The notes: a model not told the origin generated them from the letters alone. A stretch of 64,000 nucleotides of DNA from Dioscorea cayenensis subsp. rotundata (GCF_009730915.1 NC_052474.1:21177501-21241500); one strand, 5' to 3'; counted from the stretch's first letter, positions 48,601-62,700 are shown. Made by a program: numbers and translations.

Positions 48601-49629
48601 CCTTCTAGGAGGAGGCATGATTCCGATAGTGATTTTAGCATGGATGAGACCAGAAAATCAAGGAAGGTTGTCAAAAAACAAAGGAGATATGATAGTAGTA
48701 GTTCTGAAACAGATGAAGATGATGGAAGGAAGAAAGCCCATGTCAATGAAACTTCTAGGAAGAGAAGGCATGATTCTGGTGATTCAGATTCTGATAGTGA
48801 TGATTCAGGAATTGGCAAAGGGAGAACAAGTAAACATTACAATGACAAAAGGAACAAAAATGACTCTGAAACTGTCCAGGAAAAGAGAATCACAAATAAT
48901 AAGAAAATACTGGAGAAGTCAAGACGGCATGATTCTGAAGATTCAAGTTCTGGTGCTGATTATACTGAAAGTCATAGTTCAGATTCTATTAGTGATGGTG
49001 ATTCTAGTGATGCTAGTGATTCTAGTGGCTATAAGAGGATGGATGCTAAAAATGGCAAGAGGTTGAAGTCTATTGTGGAAAAAGATATGAGTTCTGGAAT
49101 CAGCAGAAGGGATGATCGGAGGACAAGCAAGATTACTAATGAAGATAGGAATAGAGATCACTCAAGTCTATTGAAGAAAAGTGAGAAGAATCGTCATGTT
49201 GAAATGAAGAATGATAGGAAGGAAGTTGGTGATAAGGAGAATCAAGCTGCACAGGGAAAGAGGAAAATTGATGATGGGCGTGATGATCTACCAGTTTTGG
49301 AGTCAAGACATTCTGGCCTTGGAAAATCAGAGAAAATGAAAGAGAGTGTGGAGGCCAAGAAAGACACATATAATAGAGATCATAGGACTCATCATGAAAG
49401 ACGAGATAACCAGAAGAGAGATGATTACAAATATCATGGAAACTCTCAAAAACATTATGATGAAGATGATTATGGCCAAAGACACAAGAGTAGGGATGAC
49501 AGGAGTAGGGATGACAGGAGCCACACCGATCCCAAACGGAGAAAACTTGAGAGTTCTAGACAGTATGCAAGGAGTAACAGATATGACAGTGACTCTGGTG
49601 AAGATTTAAAGTCACACAGGCAACGTTGA
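45685..49629 (+). pseudogene. CWC21/SRRM2-like splicing factor, plus copy with exon 1 frameshifts
   Basis: Exons at 45685-46006 and 47763-49629. The start [20 protein letters not shown] is the signature of CWC21/SRm300-type spliceosomal proteins. Against the intact copy at 51322-55279, exon 1 has an extra T at about 45800 (CCTCCCTTCC for CCTCCCTCC) and an extra A at about 46003 (GAGAAAGAG for GAGAAGAG). These shift the frame and join wrongly to exon 2, where a stop soon follows. Exon 2 itself is fully open: 559 codons from the Met at 47950, encoding the D/S/R/K-rich repeat region. Possible readings: a recent pseudogene, a gene expressing only the C-terminal part, or two consensus errors. The leader has a (GA)n run and a telo-box (TAGGGTTAGGGTTT) at 45652-45665. 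Confidence 0.85.
46389..47036. mobile_element. PIF/Harbinger-like MITE in the plus-copy intron
   Basis: The body 46392-47033 (642 bp) lies between TTA trinucleotides (46389-46391 and 47034-47036). Ends are related as inverted GGTAATGTTTGTTAGG and GGTGGCGTTTGGTTGG. The interior includes a long degenerate TA/CATA microsatellite (about 46575-46870). The same element occupies the same intron position in the minus copy, so it was present before the duplication. Confidence 0.7.
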
Positions 49630-50194
49630 TTCATAACTAAGGTGAGTTCTTTCTGTTCATGCTGTAGCCTTTCCAATGTGCAAGCATAAAGAATGATGAG
49701 CTTAGAGGCTGAGCTTTAGATATAGTGCACTTTTGCAAACAAGTAAACTATATACTACAGTACAATAGTGGGCAAGTAAAGAAGAAGACATGCAAGGTGC
49801 TGTTTTTTACTGTGATGTTGCGGCATTTCCTATTTTTTTTCTTAAAAAATCTTTTGTTTACTTTTATATATGTTGTTTTTGTGAAGATTCATTATATTGT
49901 CGTATTCTTTGTACTAAGTTTTGGTTTATATCTTCTTCTCTCATTGCTGCAATGGAGAGATGTTGTCATTTTTAGCTCTTTCAACAGTGCAGTAAGCATT
50001 GGAAGCAATCAAGATCTTTAAATTCTTTTATATGATTATTCACTTTAAATTGATAGAGATTGTCTTTTTTAAGTGACCATAAGTTGTCTTATTTTATTTT
50101 TTATTTTCCTTTTATTTACAAAACTAGATGTTAAACTTACCATGTGTGTGAACTGATGCCTGCAGCTGACTTATTTGCTATTTTCAACAAATGT

Positions 50195-51315
50195 CTTTGC
50201 TCCTTTCTAATTGAATAGAGTCCCTGGAATTAAAATGGGCCGTTCTTTTGCATTTAATTTGTACATTTTAACGTTTTAGTGCTTACATGACACCCAGATG
50301 ATAGTTTAAAAAATAATGATTTTATTTTATTTTTCTATGTAGATGTAGAAATCACTTATTTTTTTTAAGTGTAGAAGTATAATAAAAAAAAATTGAACTT
50401 CTTAAAAATTAATTTGGTAATCTGTTGACACAAATAATAATGATAATAATAATAATAATTTTTATAGTATGTGCAAGCTGGAAAGATGTTCCACATCAGC
50501 AGATTAAAATTAGTTACAATTTTTTTAAAAGAATTATTTAAAAATTGTTTATGATGCAAAGATGTTATCAAACAACGGACAAAAATGAAAAGAAGATACA
50601 AAATATTTACACATGTAAAACAAAAATTTTAATGAAATTTATTAATGACTGTCTAGTGTCTATGCATTAATAAATGGATACAAATTAAAATAAAAGTGAC
50701 AAATCGCCCACAATGGCCATTCATGAACATGATGAAAGTTACCTATGGTAGAACCAGAATTTAATTAAGCAACAGTAATAAAGAAGCAATTTCAAAGATC
50801 ATGCACATAATCAGGAACAAAGCTTAAAGAAATTCTTATCACACACTACAGTGCAAGCATATAATTCATTTAACAAGACAATTATTACACAAAATTATAC
50901 ATAAAACCGAGAAAAAAGAAGTCCAAGTTGTTTGTTCTGACCAAACTTTTTCTTCAGGATATCAGGTAAAACCTCTCTTGACAACATATCAAGTGAAAAC
51001 CATCAGCATCCCATACTTCACTTGGAAATACACGGTGGAAAACATGATTCACCTACAAAATTTAAAAAAAAAAAACGTTTGTTATCAAAATATGTACACC
51101 ATACCAGTTAACACTTTTCTCAAAAATACCAGAAATAAAAGAAAGAAGGTGCAAGAAAACATGAGCGCGCTTGCGTAGATACAAATTAAAGCTACCATTA
51201 ATTTAAACCCAAATCAAACCTAGGTTATGAAAGAGCAAAGCTCAAATAAACAATAAAGCTCAACAAATAGATAAGTATCATACCATCTTTGAATGACAGT
51301 TCATACGATGAACTG
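50195..51315. other. Spacer between the two duplication arms
   Basis: About 1.1 kb, AT-rich, no gene recognised. The minus copy's 3' end (51316 and leftward) is not homologous to T of the plus copy; homology stops ten bases past the stop codon. This spacer must therefore supply the intact copy's 3' UTR and polyadenylation signal. Confidence 0.6.
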
Positions 51316-51321
51316 CATGAA

Positions 51322-54300
51322 TCAACGTTGCCTGTGTGACTTTAAATCTTCACCAGAGTCACTGTCATATCTGTTACTCCTTGCATACTGTCTAGAACTC
51401 TCAAGTTTTCTCCGTTTGGGATCGGTGTGGCTCCTGTCATCCCTACTCCTGTCATCCATACTCTTGTGTCTTCGGCCATAATCATCTTCATCATAATGTT
51501 TTTGAGAGTTTCCATGATATTTGTAATCATCTCTCTTCTGGTTATCTCGCCTTTCATGATGAGACCTATGATCTCTATTATATCTGTCTTTCTTGGCCTC
51601 CACGCTCTCTTTCATTTTCTCTGATTTTCCAAGGCCAGAATTTCTTGACTCCAAAACTGGTAGATCATCACGACCATCATCAATTTTCCACTTTCCCTGT
51701 GCGGCTTGATTCTCCTTATCACCAACTTCCTTCCTATCATTCTTCATTTCAACATGACGATTCTTCTCACTTTTCTTCAATAGACTTGAGTGATCTCTAT
51801 TCCTATCTTCATTAGTAATCTTGCTTGTCCTCTGATCATCCCTTCTGCTGATTCCAGAACTCATATCTTTTTCCACAATAGACTTCAACCTCTTGCCATT
51901 TTTAGCATCCATCCTCTTATAGCCACTAGAATCACTAGCATCACTAGAATCACCATCACTAATAGAATCTGAACTATGACTTTCACTATCATCAGCACCA
52001 GAACTTGAATCTTCAGAATCATGCCGTCTTGACTTCTCCAGTATTTTCTTATTATTTGTGATTCTCTTTTCCTGGACAGTTTCAGAGTCATTTTTGTTCC
52101 TTTTGTCATTGTAATGTTTACTTGTTCTCCCTTTGCCAATTCCTGAATCATCACTATCAGAATCTGAATCACCAGAATCATGCCTTCTCTTCCTAGAAGT
52201 TTCATTGACATGGGCTTTCTTCCTTCCATCATCTTCATCTGTTTCAGAACTACTACTATCATATCTCCTTTGTTTTTTGACAACCTTCCTTGATTTTCTG
52301 GTCTCATCCATGCTAAAATCACTATCGGAATCATGCCTCCTCCTAGAAGGTAGCTCTCTGGCATGACCCTTTTTCTTCTTAGCATCTTCATCTATTTTAG
52401 ACTCATTGTCATACCTTCTTCGTTGCTTAACATACTTGTTTGATTTTCTAGTATTTTCCCTGCCTGAGTCATGGCCAGAATCAGATTTATCATGATCATA
52501 CCTTCTCCAGCTAGATGGTCTCTCCTTCACATTGCCTCTCTTTCTTTTATTGTCTCCATCTGTTCCTGAATCACTGTCATATTTCCTTTGCTTCGCAACC
52601 TTCCTTGATTTTCTAGTCCTTTCCCCACCAGACTCACTGCTGGAGTCAGAATCCTCATTACTATCAAGGTAACTGGAGATTTTATCCTTCTCAGAAACTT
52701 TTGAGCTCTTCTTGCTGCTCCTAATATCAGTGTCATAACGGGAATCAAGCCCCCGAGTATTTCGGAGTGGTTTCATCTTGTCATTTTTAACATCTTCTCC
52801 GCTACTATCAGAGGCAGAAACATCCTTGTATCTTCCTTTTTTAGTTTCCATCTTCTTGTGTTCAACTTCATTCGCTTTCTTTTCCCGGTTCTTCTTGTCA
52901 TGCAAATCATCCTTACTTTTGTGTTCTTCTGTTGCTCTTGCGTTCTTGCTATTCTCCCTCTCTCTGTCACCATGGTCTTGTTTACCATCAGTTAATTTCG
53001 TCTGTTCTCTGTCTTTCTCACCACCACTTTCTTCAGTTTCTAAGCCTTGGGCTTTGTCCTGATGCCTTTGCTCTTCAGTGTCAGGCTTGGGGGATTCATC
53101 ACCAAGTTTGATCCCAAGGGCAGCTCTGAAAGTTTCAAGCTGTTTTTCTTTCCGTGCAGCAATTTGATGGGTCTGTGTATCTGAGATCCTGAAGTATTGG
53201 AGGAAAGCAAATCATGACTACGAGTTGTGTAGCTGGTTAATACAGTTTTTAGTTGCAAAATAGGTTCACTCTTTAGTTATACATCACAAAGCAAGAGTCA
53301 TAAGACAACACACAAACTGACATGAATTACAAGAAGAGGAACAAATACCGAATGGCATACTTGCAACAAATTGCCATAGAGTGCGGGACATCATCTTGGA
53401 ATTAATTCATGTTCAACGGTTCAAGCTTATAATTCAATGAAATTTGTAATTCAAAACAATGTATTGAGTATTGACTACTACAAACATTTTCATCACGCTA
53501 TATTTGATGTCACTCTATTTCATTTTAAGAGTACATTGACTTGAATGTTGCACATAATGGCAAGGGAGAAATAAGAATAGCTATCTCCAGCATCAACAAC
53601 AACTAAGAGTCTGAATTCCATCAATAAACAAGAAAGTTTTCAATCTTTCCTTCAATCTGTAGGAATTCTTTTTATTTTATCTTCTCTTAATATTGCTCTC
53701 CCTCAAAGACAAACAACAAACCCTAACTGAACATATAAATAAAAAAATACTTCATATTTGATAAAGTCTCAAACTTACAAAGTAGAAAAACAACAAATTC
53801 AATGCTCAATAAAGCATATTATCAATTACATGGGATAAAAAAATGCATTTAGAACATCTGTTTTCTTCCTTAATATTCTTCAAATATTAAGGACCAATAC
53901 AAACACAACCACAAACCCTAAGTCAATAAAGTGGCGTTTGGTTGGATGTAATTCTAAATACAGTGGGATTTTCAGTTACAATGTAACTAGAAATACGTAG
54001 TTTTTAAACTACAGTGTAATTATGTTTGGTTATGTGTAACTGGAATTACTGTATTATAAAATTTTTTGTTTGTTTGGAAAGATTTGTAAATCTGGAATTG
54101 AAAAATAATGTGTATAAGTGTATATATATGTATATATATAGATATCTCTGTAAATGTATATATCAGATGTATATATGAATATATGTATATGTAAACATAC
54201 TATGCATAGGCATATGTATAAGTGGGTGTATATGCATATGTATGTATGTATAATGTAAGCATACTTATGTATGTTTATAAAAAATATATATGTATGGGTA

Positions 54301-55279
54301 TGTGTATGTGTGTAAATATGCATATGCATATATGTATGTGTATATATATGCGTATGTATATATGTATATATATACATATGTGTGTATATATACATTACCT
54401 AAAGATTTTCAACTCCCGGGATTTTGACTCACGTCCAATTTGGGCATAAAACCAAATCCCTCATTGGATGTAATCTGAGTTACATGGGTTTTTAGAATCC
54501 AGTCAACCAAACACTGGATTTCTAAAAACCATGTAACTCAAATTACATGTAACTTCAAATTCCTCCTAACAAACATTACCTAAGTGAATCACAAAACCAA
54601 GAAATCCTGGTAAGCCTAAGAGAAAGAAACAATATAATGAATATTTATTATCATCAATCAAGTACAAAGAATCACCTCCACTGTCTGGCTCTTTTGAAAA
54701 ATCAAACCCTAACTGAACATATATGAATTCAATCACTAGAAAGGCTATAGAATTCAATGCAAACCTAGGGCATGAAATTCATGGACGGAAAAAAAAAAAC
54801 AATATAATCAATTTTAAAGACATTTCCTACTATTAATTCTCCATCAAATCCAAACACAACCACAAAACCCCAAATTCAACAAATCACACAAAGACTCACA
54901 AAGAAACAATTGAACATCGATTCAACAACCCCTATCAAGAATCAAACACGAAAAATCACCTCTTCTCAGGAGGGTTATCAAGAGGGGCAGTCTCGAGGGC
55001 GGCGCGAGTTTCCCGGAGCTTCTCAGCGATCTCAGCTTGGGTGTATCCCTGATCAGCAAGGGTTTCCTCAAGGACGACGAGGCGGAGCTCGATGCGGCGC
55101 TTGCGATCGTGCTCAAGGATCTCCTTGTTAGCCTTCTTGGCGCCAGGATCAGCGATGGAGGCGGAGGGAGGCTGGAGGGAGACGGAGTTTGCCTTCGCCT
55201 TGATGAAGAACTTGTTGGATTGCACGTAGCCATTGGTGCCCGATCCCCGAGCAGTTTGCAAGCCGATGCCGTTGTACAT
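51322..55279 (-). CDS. CWC21/SRRM2-like splicing factor (cwf21 domain), intact copy
   Basis: Exons 54960-55279 (320 bases) and 51322-53188 (1,867 bases) join in phase (AAG AG/G ATC) to give 728 residues. CWC21-type proteins bind the catalytic core of the spliceosome through their N-terminus. Seen: [20 protein letters not shown] (1-20), a cwf21 domain at about 54-98 ([29 protein letters not shown]), then from about residue 110 a very long disordered region. The disordered part contains imperfect 30-40-residue modules of the type RKSxKxxKQRRYD-SxxDED-SRRRHDSDSD, likely phosphorylated. The leader has (CT/GA)n and a telo-box (AAACCCTAACCCTA). The single 1.77-kb intron contains a MITE. The 3' UTR differs from that of the sister copy. 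Confidence 0.92.
53931..54580. mobile_element. Same MITE in the intron of the minus copy
   Basis: Inverted counterpart of 46392-47033, at the matching intron site, with its own diverged CATA/TA microsatellite (54115-54400). The TTA duplication is readable on the right side (TAA at 54581-54583) but has mutated on the left. Confidence 0.7.
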
Positions 55280-55694
55280 GGCTCCTACTCCCTTTCTGAA
55301 ACCCTAACCCTAGAATCGAAGAAGACGATGGCGTTGATCTCTCTCTCTCTCTCTCTCTCGATCTCTTGATATAAATAAAACCGAATTCGGGCATCTCGAA
55401 GGGATATATAAAACCGAATTCGGGCCGAAGTTGTGATTCGGTTCGGATAAAAAACACGGGATCAGATTTTTATTTTTTTGCCGTTATACCCTTGAGAAGT
55501 TTCATATTTAATATACACCTTTAAAAGTTGGATTTGTCACTCTATCGTGATGTATATGATGAATTGAATTACTTTATATTAAATTTAATGGAATTGACTT
55601 AAATATTTTAATGTACTAAATCAAACAATATTCCTAATTTGTGTTAAGGTTATAGCCTTTATACAACAATGAAATTAATAAATCTTATTTTCAG

Positions 55695-55895
55695 TTGATG
55701 TACAATATCAATGAAAATTAAGGAATTTGATGACATATTTGCAAGGTTTAAAGAATTCTTGACTTTTCCACAGTTTAGAATTAAGTTAATTTTTTTTGTG
55801 CAGAAGAAGAGAATATTAATTTCAAGCTCAATTGAAGAAAGTCCTGTTGATGTATATAGCACACAAATTAAACCATTAACATTGTGGAAGTAAAT
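55695..55895 (+). pseudogene. Decayed IPMS 3' fragment (exons 8 and 10), right
   Basis: Counterpart of 44895-45250. An acceptor-like TTTTCAG precedes an exon 8-like stretch (GATGACATATTTGCAAGG), then an exon 10-like stretch (AAGTTAATTT, AATTTCAAGCTCAATTGAAGAA). The exon 11-like part is missing because the duplicated segment ends at the P'/T' junction, 55937. Confidence 0.85.
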
Positions 55896-56736
55896 TTGAG
55901 AAATTTTCTCAAGTAATTACTGTTTAAATTTGTTGTAGACATTTGTTGAAAATGGCAAAGAAGTCAGCTGCAGGCATCAGTTCACTCACACACATGGTAA
56001 GTTTAACATCTAGTTTTGTAGATAAAAGTGAAATAATAAAACAAAAATAAGACAACTTATGGCCAGTTAAAAAAGGCATTTTCTATCAATTTAAAGTGAA
56101 TAATCATATAAAAGAATTTAAAGATCTTGATTGCTTCCAATGCTTGCTGCACTGTTGAAAGAGCTAAAAATGACAACATCTCTTCATTGCAGCAATGAGA
56201 GAAGAAGATATAAACCAAAACTTAGTACAAAGAATATGACAATATAATGAATCTTCACAAAAACAACATATATAAAAGTAAACAAAAGATTTTTTAAGAA
56301 AAAAAAAAAGTAGGAAATGCCGCAACATCACAGTAAAAAACAGCACCTTGCATGTCTTCTTCTTTACTTGCCACTCTTGTACTGTAGTATATAGTTTACT
56401 TCTTGCACAAGTGCACTATATCTAAAGCTCAGCCTCTAAGCTCATCATTCTTTATGCTTGCACATTGGAAAGGCTACACCATGAACAGAAAAGAACTCAC
56501 CATGGTTATGACTTTGTTTTCTTTTTTTATCTTTTATTTTCCTATTTTGGAGTGATATGTTTAATATTCTACTCAGAAAATAAATTCGATTTACAGGCAG
56601 ATAGTTTTTGGGAAATAGTCATTATAAGTTACACATGTAATAATTTGCTATTCTCCTTATATGCATGCAATTGAAATTGTAAAAGCAACTCAAGTTGAAC
56701 AAATAAAAGAATGGAGAAAAGACTCACAGATCAAAA

Positions 56737-59700
56737 TTAAGTTGGGAGAAGGGGTTGTCTTTCATCAGGTCCAATGCGATGACTTGCCTGAAGAAAAAGA
56801 AAAAAAATAAAGACGCAAAATTTAGTTCATTGCAATTATATATAAAAAGGCTTCTAAATAGTAAAAGGTTTATCTTTTACCTCTTCAGTAGCACCAGCAG
56901 CTATATTAATGAAGGATGATGCTTCCTTTGACCTGTCCGACACATGTGTCCTCATTAAGTCAATTTGGGCAAACTTAAGTTACGAAATAAATGAAAACTT
57001 AAAATATCTCTAAGTGAACATAGAATTGTAATTCCAGTTTAACCTTGTATTTTGAGACTCCATTTCTAGTGATCCATTGGGTGTCTCATCTTTGACTTTT
57101 GCAAGTGGGGAGAAGAACTGAGAAGAAAGGTTAACTTTCAGAACATCAACAAAATAATCTGTAAATCAGAATGGCAGAGAAATAAAAATGGCTATTACCT
57201 GGTGCATCGATATAAACACTATTGAGATGCCCAGCATAAAATTAACTGTCAGAGTGTGACCGAATAATGCAGCAGATGCAATGCCAGTAAAAATAGTAGC
57301 CACTGTTGATGAATATTTCTTCAAAATTGTGTCTGCATGCATCAAAGACTGGTTAAACATAATTTAAAAGAAAGATATGCTGAATAATTTAATACGTAAA
57401 CACCATCTGCAAGACATCAATAAGCAATAACTCATCTATCATAATCCGCGTACCAGCATATTTAAAGAAAAATGATGATAATATGCCTTGTGCAGCATTA
57501 TTGCAAATCAGAAACATTGTGGCCCTGGAGTGACCTTCAAGGATGTTAAAGCTACCAGGTCCTGCGTTCCAGATTGCATAGCAAACATTAAGAATTAGTT
57601 ACAGCAAGATATTGTGCATTGATATAAAAAAAAATTTCAACATCAAGGTACAATATTTGGTGAAAAGAAACTAAGAATTTAGCATGGCTAGTACCCTGCT
57701 GTTGTACAACTCACACACCTGTTAATAAATTTTTATAACATTTATATTTTGGCATAAAAAAATGTTCAAACCCCAAAAATTCATAGGTAGGGGAAAAGAA
57801 AAAGATTATTTCCAATTATCTTCAGTTATAGATACAGTTTAGATTCAGGAAGATTGAAGCAAAATGACTAAGCAGCCATTAAATAGAACAGCAATGAACA
57901 CAACCATTTGGAGTGTTGACTACTTGTTGACGTAAATTAGCATTTGGAGTGTTGACTACTTGCTGATGTAAATTAGCATTACTTTAGAGTGCAGGTACTT
58001 TCCTCAGCTTGGTAAGGCACTATAACTTTTTTTCATCAATTCTGATATTATGCTCTTTAAAGTATTGTAAATGTTTAATTCCCAAGTCAGTATGGAAAAA
58101 ATGGGACACTAAAAAATTGGATGTAGTGATATCTAACCAGAGAATTCGTATCTGTCACATCCAATCCATACAAGATAGTGGTAAATAAAATCTATCACTT
58201 TGCATCTACAAAGTTATACATTCATGTTATTGATGAGAAAACAACTTCCATAGCATAATTTCACAAAATGCTTACAGGTGTGTATGTATCTGAGTTTTAA
58301 CACCTACACTTGTCGAGACTTGCTAAGGGTAGAAGGTTGCCAACAGAATGTCACAATTTGAGCAAAGAATGTAAAATGAAGGGGAAGCAAAGTAAAACTC
58401 ATGGCAATAATTAGCATAAAAATAAAGCAGCATCAACCAGATGGGGCTGAAGCTTACAAGCATCTTAGTGTCCAATAAACACCTTCATCAATTGATTAAC
58501 TCGATAGCAATTCACACCAGAAAATACACTCAGGTCTCATAGAAAAATGGATTTTAAGAAAACTAGATAAAGGATAAGTATGAAGATAGTCAACTTATAT
58601 AATTAGATGATGCAGGAGGGCTGTCTATTGCATGTTCCTTTGTCAGCACAAAAAAAATAAAAATAAAAAGGTTAGGATCTTCAATGCAATTCCTAAAGAG
58701 TCAAATATCAAATTCAATTTAATCTGGCATGTACTGTTCTAATCAGACAAGAATAGAGTGAAGAGTATATAGTTGCAATTGTTCGCCACTTTCTGCTAAT
58801 TTTATCCATACATTTTCTTCAAGGGAACAACAACACTTCATGGTGAAACAGAAAATCAGTTGAGCAATTAAAGTACTATAAATGGGTGCATTTTTCCCCA
58901 TTCCTGCAACAAGTGTCTCAATTGTAGGTTAACCAATAAAAATCAAAGGTCTTTACCAAAAAAATCTAGCTTGCTGAACAGGCCAGACAATAATTATTCA
59001 TATTGGCCATGACTCAATCTAATGCGGATGGGTTGAAAGCATGCACTGAACCTTAAAGATTACTCCTTAAGGAATTCCAACTACACTTTCTTTAGAATCC
59101 ATGAAATAGGCACCATGCAATAAGCTGTCAAAGTAATTGATCCTTTCATAGGACAGGCATAGATACTGACAAATCTGTGGTTGCCATAAGAAAATTCACA
59201 AAAAGATTGCGTGCATAGGTTGTATGTAACTTTTCATTAACAAAAAAATTAACTAGCATAGAGTTTGGTACCTTTGATGATTGCAGTTATAACAATGCCA
59301 AGAAAATTGAAAAATGCACCATAGCCATACAAAAATAAGTTCTGCAAAGGGGAAAAAATTCAAATTGAAGCACCCAAAGCAAAATAAAAATTAGAAACAA
59401 TGGACCAAGAAGTTGCTAATATACATTAAAAAAAAACAGTTTCTGTCAAGTGGTAAAAGTAAACTTTAAGTCAAAACAGTTATCTTTCTACTAAACAAAA
59501 GAGACTCCAAAGGGTGCATTTGGTTGTGGAATAACTCTTATTAGATTGTACTAGATTTAATTTTCTAAAATAATAAATATAATTACAAGTTGATGATTAA
59601 AAAAATTATTAAACTGCAATAAATATCAATCAAACCTGGGTTAACTTTGTTTCCCTCTAAAAACAAATTCAAACTTCAAAATTCTTAACTCAAACTATTT

Positions 59701-62700
59701 CAACCTTATTCCACCCCAAACAAAACAACACCATAAAGCAATAGTATCAATCGCCTAAAGAGTGTCATTTACACTATATTCTACAAGGCAATCATCAAGA
59801 CACTAGAACTACAGTTACAGAATACCTGAAGATAGATGCTTGTCTCAAACTGGCTTTTTAACGCATACTCATTGAAAACTGAGGCCATTGATGGCACAGT
59901 CACCTGAAAAATTAGATATAGATATAATGCATAAAGAGAACAGAATCAAGAGGAATACAAAAGTACTCCTCAACCTACTAATAAACTAATCAAAAGATCA
60001 CACAAGAAAAGCTCTCATCCAAATTATTATGCAAAGTATCAGTAGCAATTCTGAGGACTCACGAAAATCAACGTGTAAATGTATGCACCCGTTGAAACAG
60101 GAAGACCAAGTGCTGTAGTACCCTCAGGCAGAGATTTAAGTTGATTAACACTGATTCCAATAAGCAAAAGTGCAAGAGCCTCCCACTGCCAAAGATAAAC
60201 AGCAATCTCATAAAGGCTAGAACCATTCAGGCCAAAAGCCATTTATTATTTCATCAAATGACTTATCACTTATTAGTTACCACATTTTTAAGAATTTCTG
60301 AGATCAACAAAATGGAGATATTTGATTGCAAAAATACCAAGAAAGAGTTGCCCATAGCATAGCCATATTGAGTCATCATCCTAAGGATGGCAAACTCTCT
60401 ACATGCCTCAAAATATAAAGTATAGGTCTGTTAACAACACAGAACCTAACTAACCTGAATTACAGAAAAACGTCTTTTCATTATCATCTTTAAGAGGAGA
60501 GCAATCACCAGTACCTGCACATTATTTCAAAGTAAAAATAGTGCGATAATATCTTATTGTTCAAAGTGTAACTAAATGTAATAACATATGTAACATAATG
60601 TACTAAAAGGATGACTCCTAAACATTTAATAGTTCATGGTTAGGAGATTTAAATTGTCAACATAGCATGATTTTGTGTTTGAAAGCATCAGAAAACAGAT
60701 TCAAGAGAATTAGGATAAGTACAAGTTAACTGCCCAAATTCAAAAGTATTCCACGGTTAGGTCAGAAACAACACTTAAGGGGCCTAACGAGTAATCAGAG
60801 GTATTGCATACATCAGACAACAGATTTCTTTTAACATCAGTCTTTGCCATGCATAGAAATTATGACCAATAAATAACTACCAAATTATAAATAAAAGAAA
60901 GCAAGAAGACTCCATAACCCTTATTCTTTCCAGGTGGAAAAGTATAATTTTCACTACAACAATCCATACAAGAATCTCCAAAGCCAGGTTTCTGTAAATA
61001 AACCATTTGCATGCATTTACTAATTTACTTCAAAGCAATTCAAAAAAACCAAGAAAATGAAAATAGAATCATGAACAAAGATACAGAAAGATCATTTAGG
61101 AATCACAATGAGAAAATCATTTATGCTCATACAATTGATTTATAAAATTTAGCATAGTCAAAAAATTAATATAAAAGCAAGCTGAGTATGGAAGCCTTAA
61201 AATTCACAATGATCAACAATAAAAAAAAATTGCAGCTGCAGAATACTCCAAGTTAAATGCATATTTTTCGGCCAGCGAATTAACTGACAAGCCAAAGAAT
61301 AAATCTCAAGAAATAGACATTCTATAACATCCGTGAGAAAGTCAATGTCAACCCCAACCCAAAGTAATACCTTCAGATTGCTCAACATTTTCACAGTAGC
61401 AGGGTTAAAGTATAGCTGCGTAAACAAGTAAAATAATTAGAAAGAAATCAGATAAATGTAAACCAATGAGTGCAGCAGTTCACAAAACTTGTCAGCACTT
61501 CTAAATAATTAAATCAAGTGTTCCAAACATTTCCAAACATATAACTCTATATGGAGTAAAGGAAGACATTGGATTTTACCTGCATTATGAATTTTAAATA
61601 GTTGTTTATTGCATACAAGAGTGCTGGAACAGCAAGAAGAACATTACTCCGAGCTGCCTGCAACAATGCAGATAAGATGGCATTTTAACACTAATTTGCA
61701 GCACAAAAACATATTATAGCCCCTTTGAGGAAATTCTTCCTAAACCAAATGTGAGACGATAATGAAACCTAGGGCATCATGTATGCTTATTGATAAGAAA
61801 ATCAACTAAATTCTAAATATCTGACTGATAAGTGATTCAAATAAACAGAAATGTCATTTCCTTCTTTTTGCACAGAGATATGTTTAGCAAATCATAGGAA
61901 TTTAACCATATGCAATTTAGATCAACCATACTAAACTTGTGCGGTTACAATCAAGATATCATACTAGATTTCTACTACCAGGAAGCTATCACGCAGTCAA
62001 TTATGAGGAAATCATACCTGCACAAAAGTAGAAAGTGAAAGAAGTGGTTTTTCTCCAACTTTTTGTCGTCTTGCCTATGAAACAAGGAACAAAGTTAGAT
62101 GAAATTATCACGGCATAGTTATAAGAAAATATAGAGACAAAAGCTAACAATTGGCCATCAAATGCATGATACTTTCTACTTGGCAAAGGTTTACTTGTTT
62201 ACATCCTAAAGGTGGCAGCAAGCATACCAGTAACAAATATAAATGTGCCAAATTATGCTAGTGGAGGAACACAGAAAATCCATAACATGTTATTTGAACC
62301 ACAAACATGATAGGTAGCCAATAAAGGAAAAATTAATAAACTCTAGAGTTATCATACAACAAGTTTTATCATAAAGAGAAAAAAAAAACTGCCTCAAAAG
62401 GGCTAACTCATGACCAATCTGGAGATACATATATTGATAATGAGTTCATTATATACTAATCACGTTACTGTATTTGCCATTCAGCATTCTATCCTGTCTG
62501 TTGGGTGTGCACCTTTTAGAATCAAGACAGAACAGGTCAGAGAAATTACTGTTAATCATGTTATATAGACTACACATGCATAAGCACACCCAACTGCCAA
62601 TCCATACTGAACAGTGCATCAGCACATGCACACAGAAAAATACCTGAGACTAAAGGCATAAGGAATTAATAGTACCAAAACATCTTTCAAATAAGCTAAA

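Larger units (their letters stand above)
45021..50194 (+). repeat. Left arm of permuted inverted duplication (order P-G-T)
   Basis: The arm contains P (promoter side with IPMS fragment, 45021-45684), G (CWC21-like gene, 45685-49629) and T (3' flank, 49633-50194). All three recur inverted at 51316-56512, but in a different order (on the plus strand G', P', T'). Identity is high throughout, including introns and a shared MITE. Confidence 0.9.
51316..56512 (-). repeat. Right arm of permuted inverted duplication (minus strand order T-P-G)
   Basis: Read on the minus strand: T' (56512-55938, matching 49633-50194), then P' (55937-55280), then G' (55279-51322). T' begins exactly next to where a stop codon would be, but no gene body lies to its right. 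The P'/T' junction is at 55937/55938. This is what a head-to-tail tandem array leaves when the upstream gene body is deleted. Confidence 0.88.

Noticed and set aside
48456..49066. Overlapping ORFs in other frames of the CWC21-like exon 2
   Set aside because: Shadows of the repetitive S/D/R/K coding sequence; both copies show them equally.
45021..56512. A giant transposon with 5-kb terminal inverted repeats
   Set aside because: The arms are permuted, no target duplication is visible and the content is a host splicing gene; segmental duplication explains it better.
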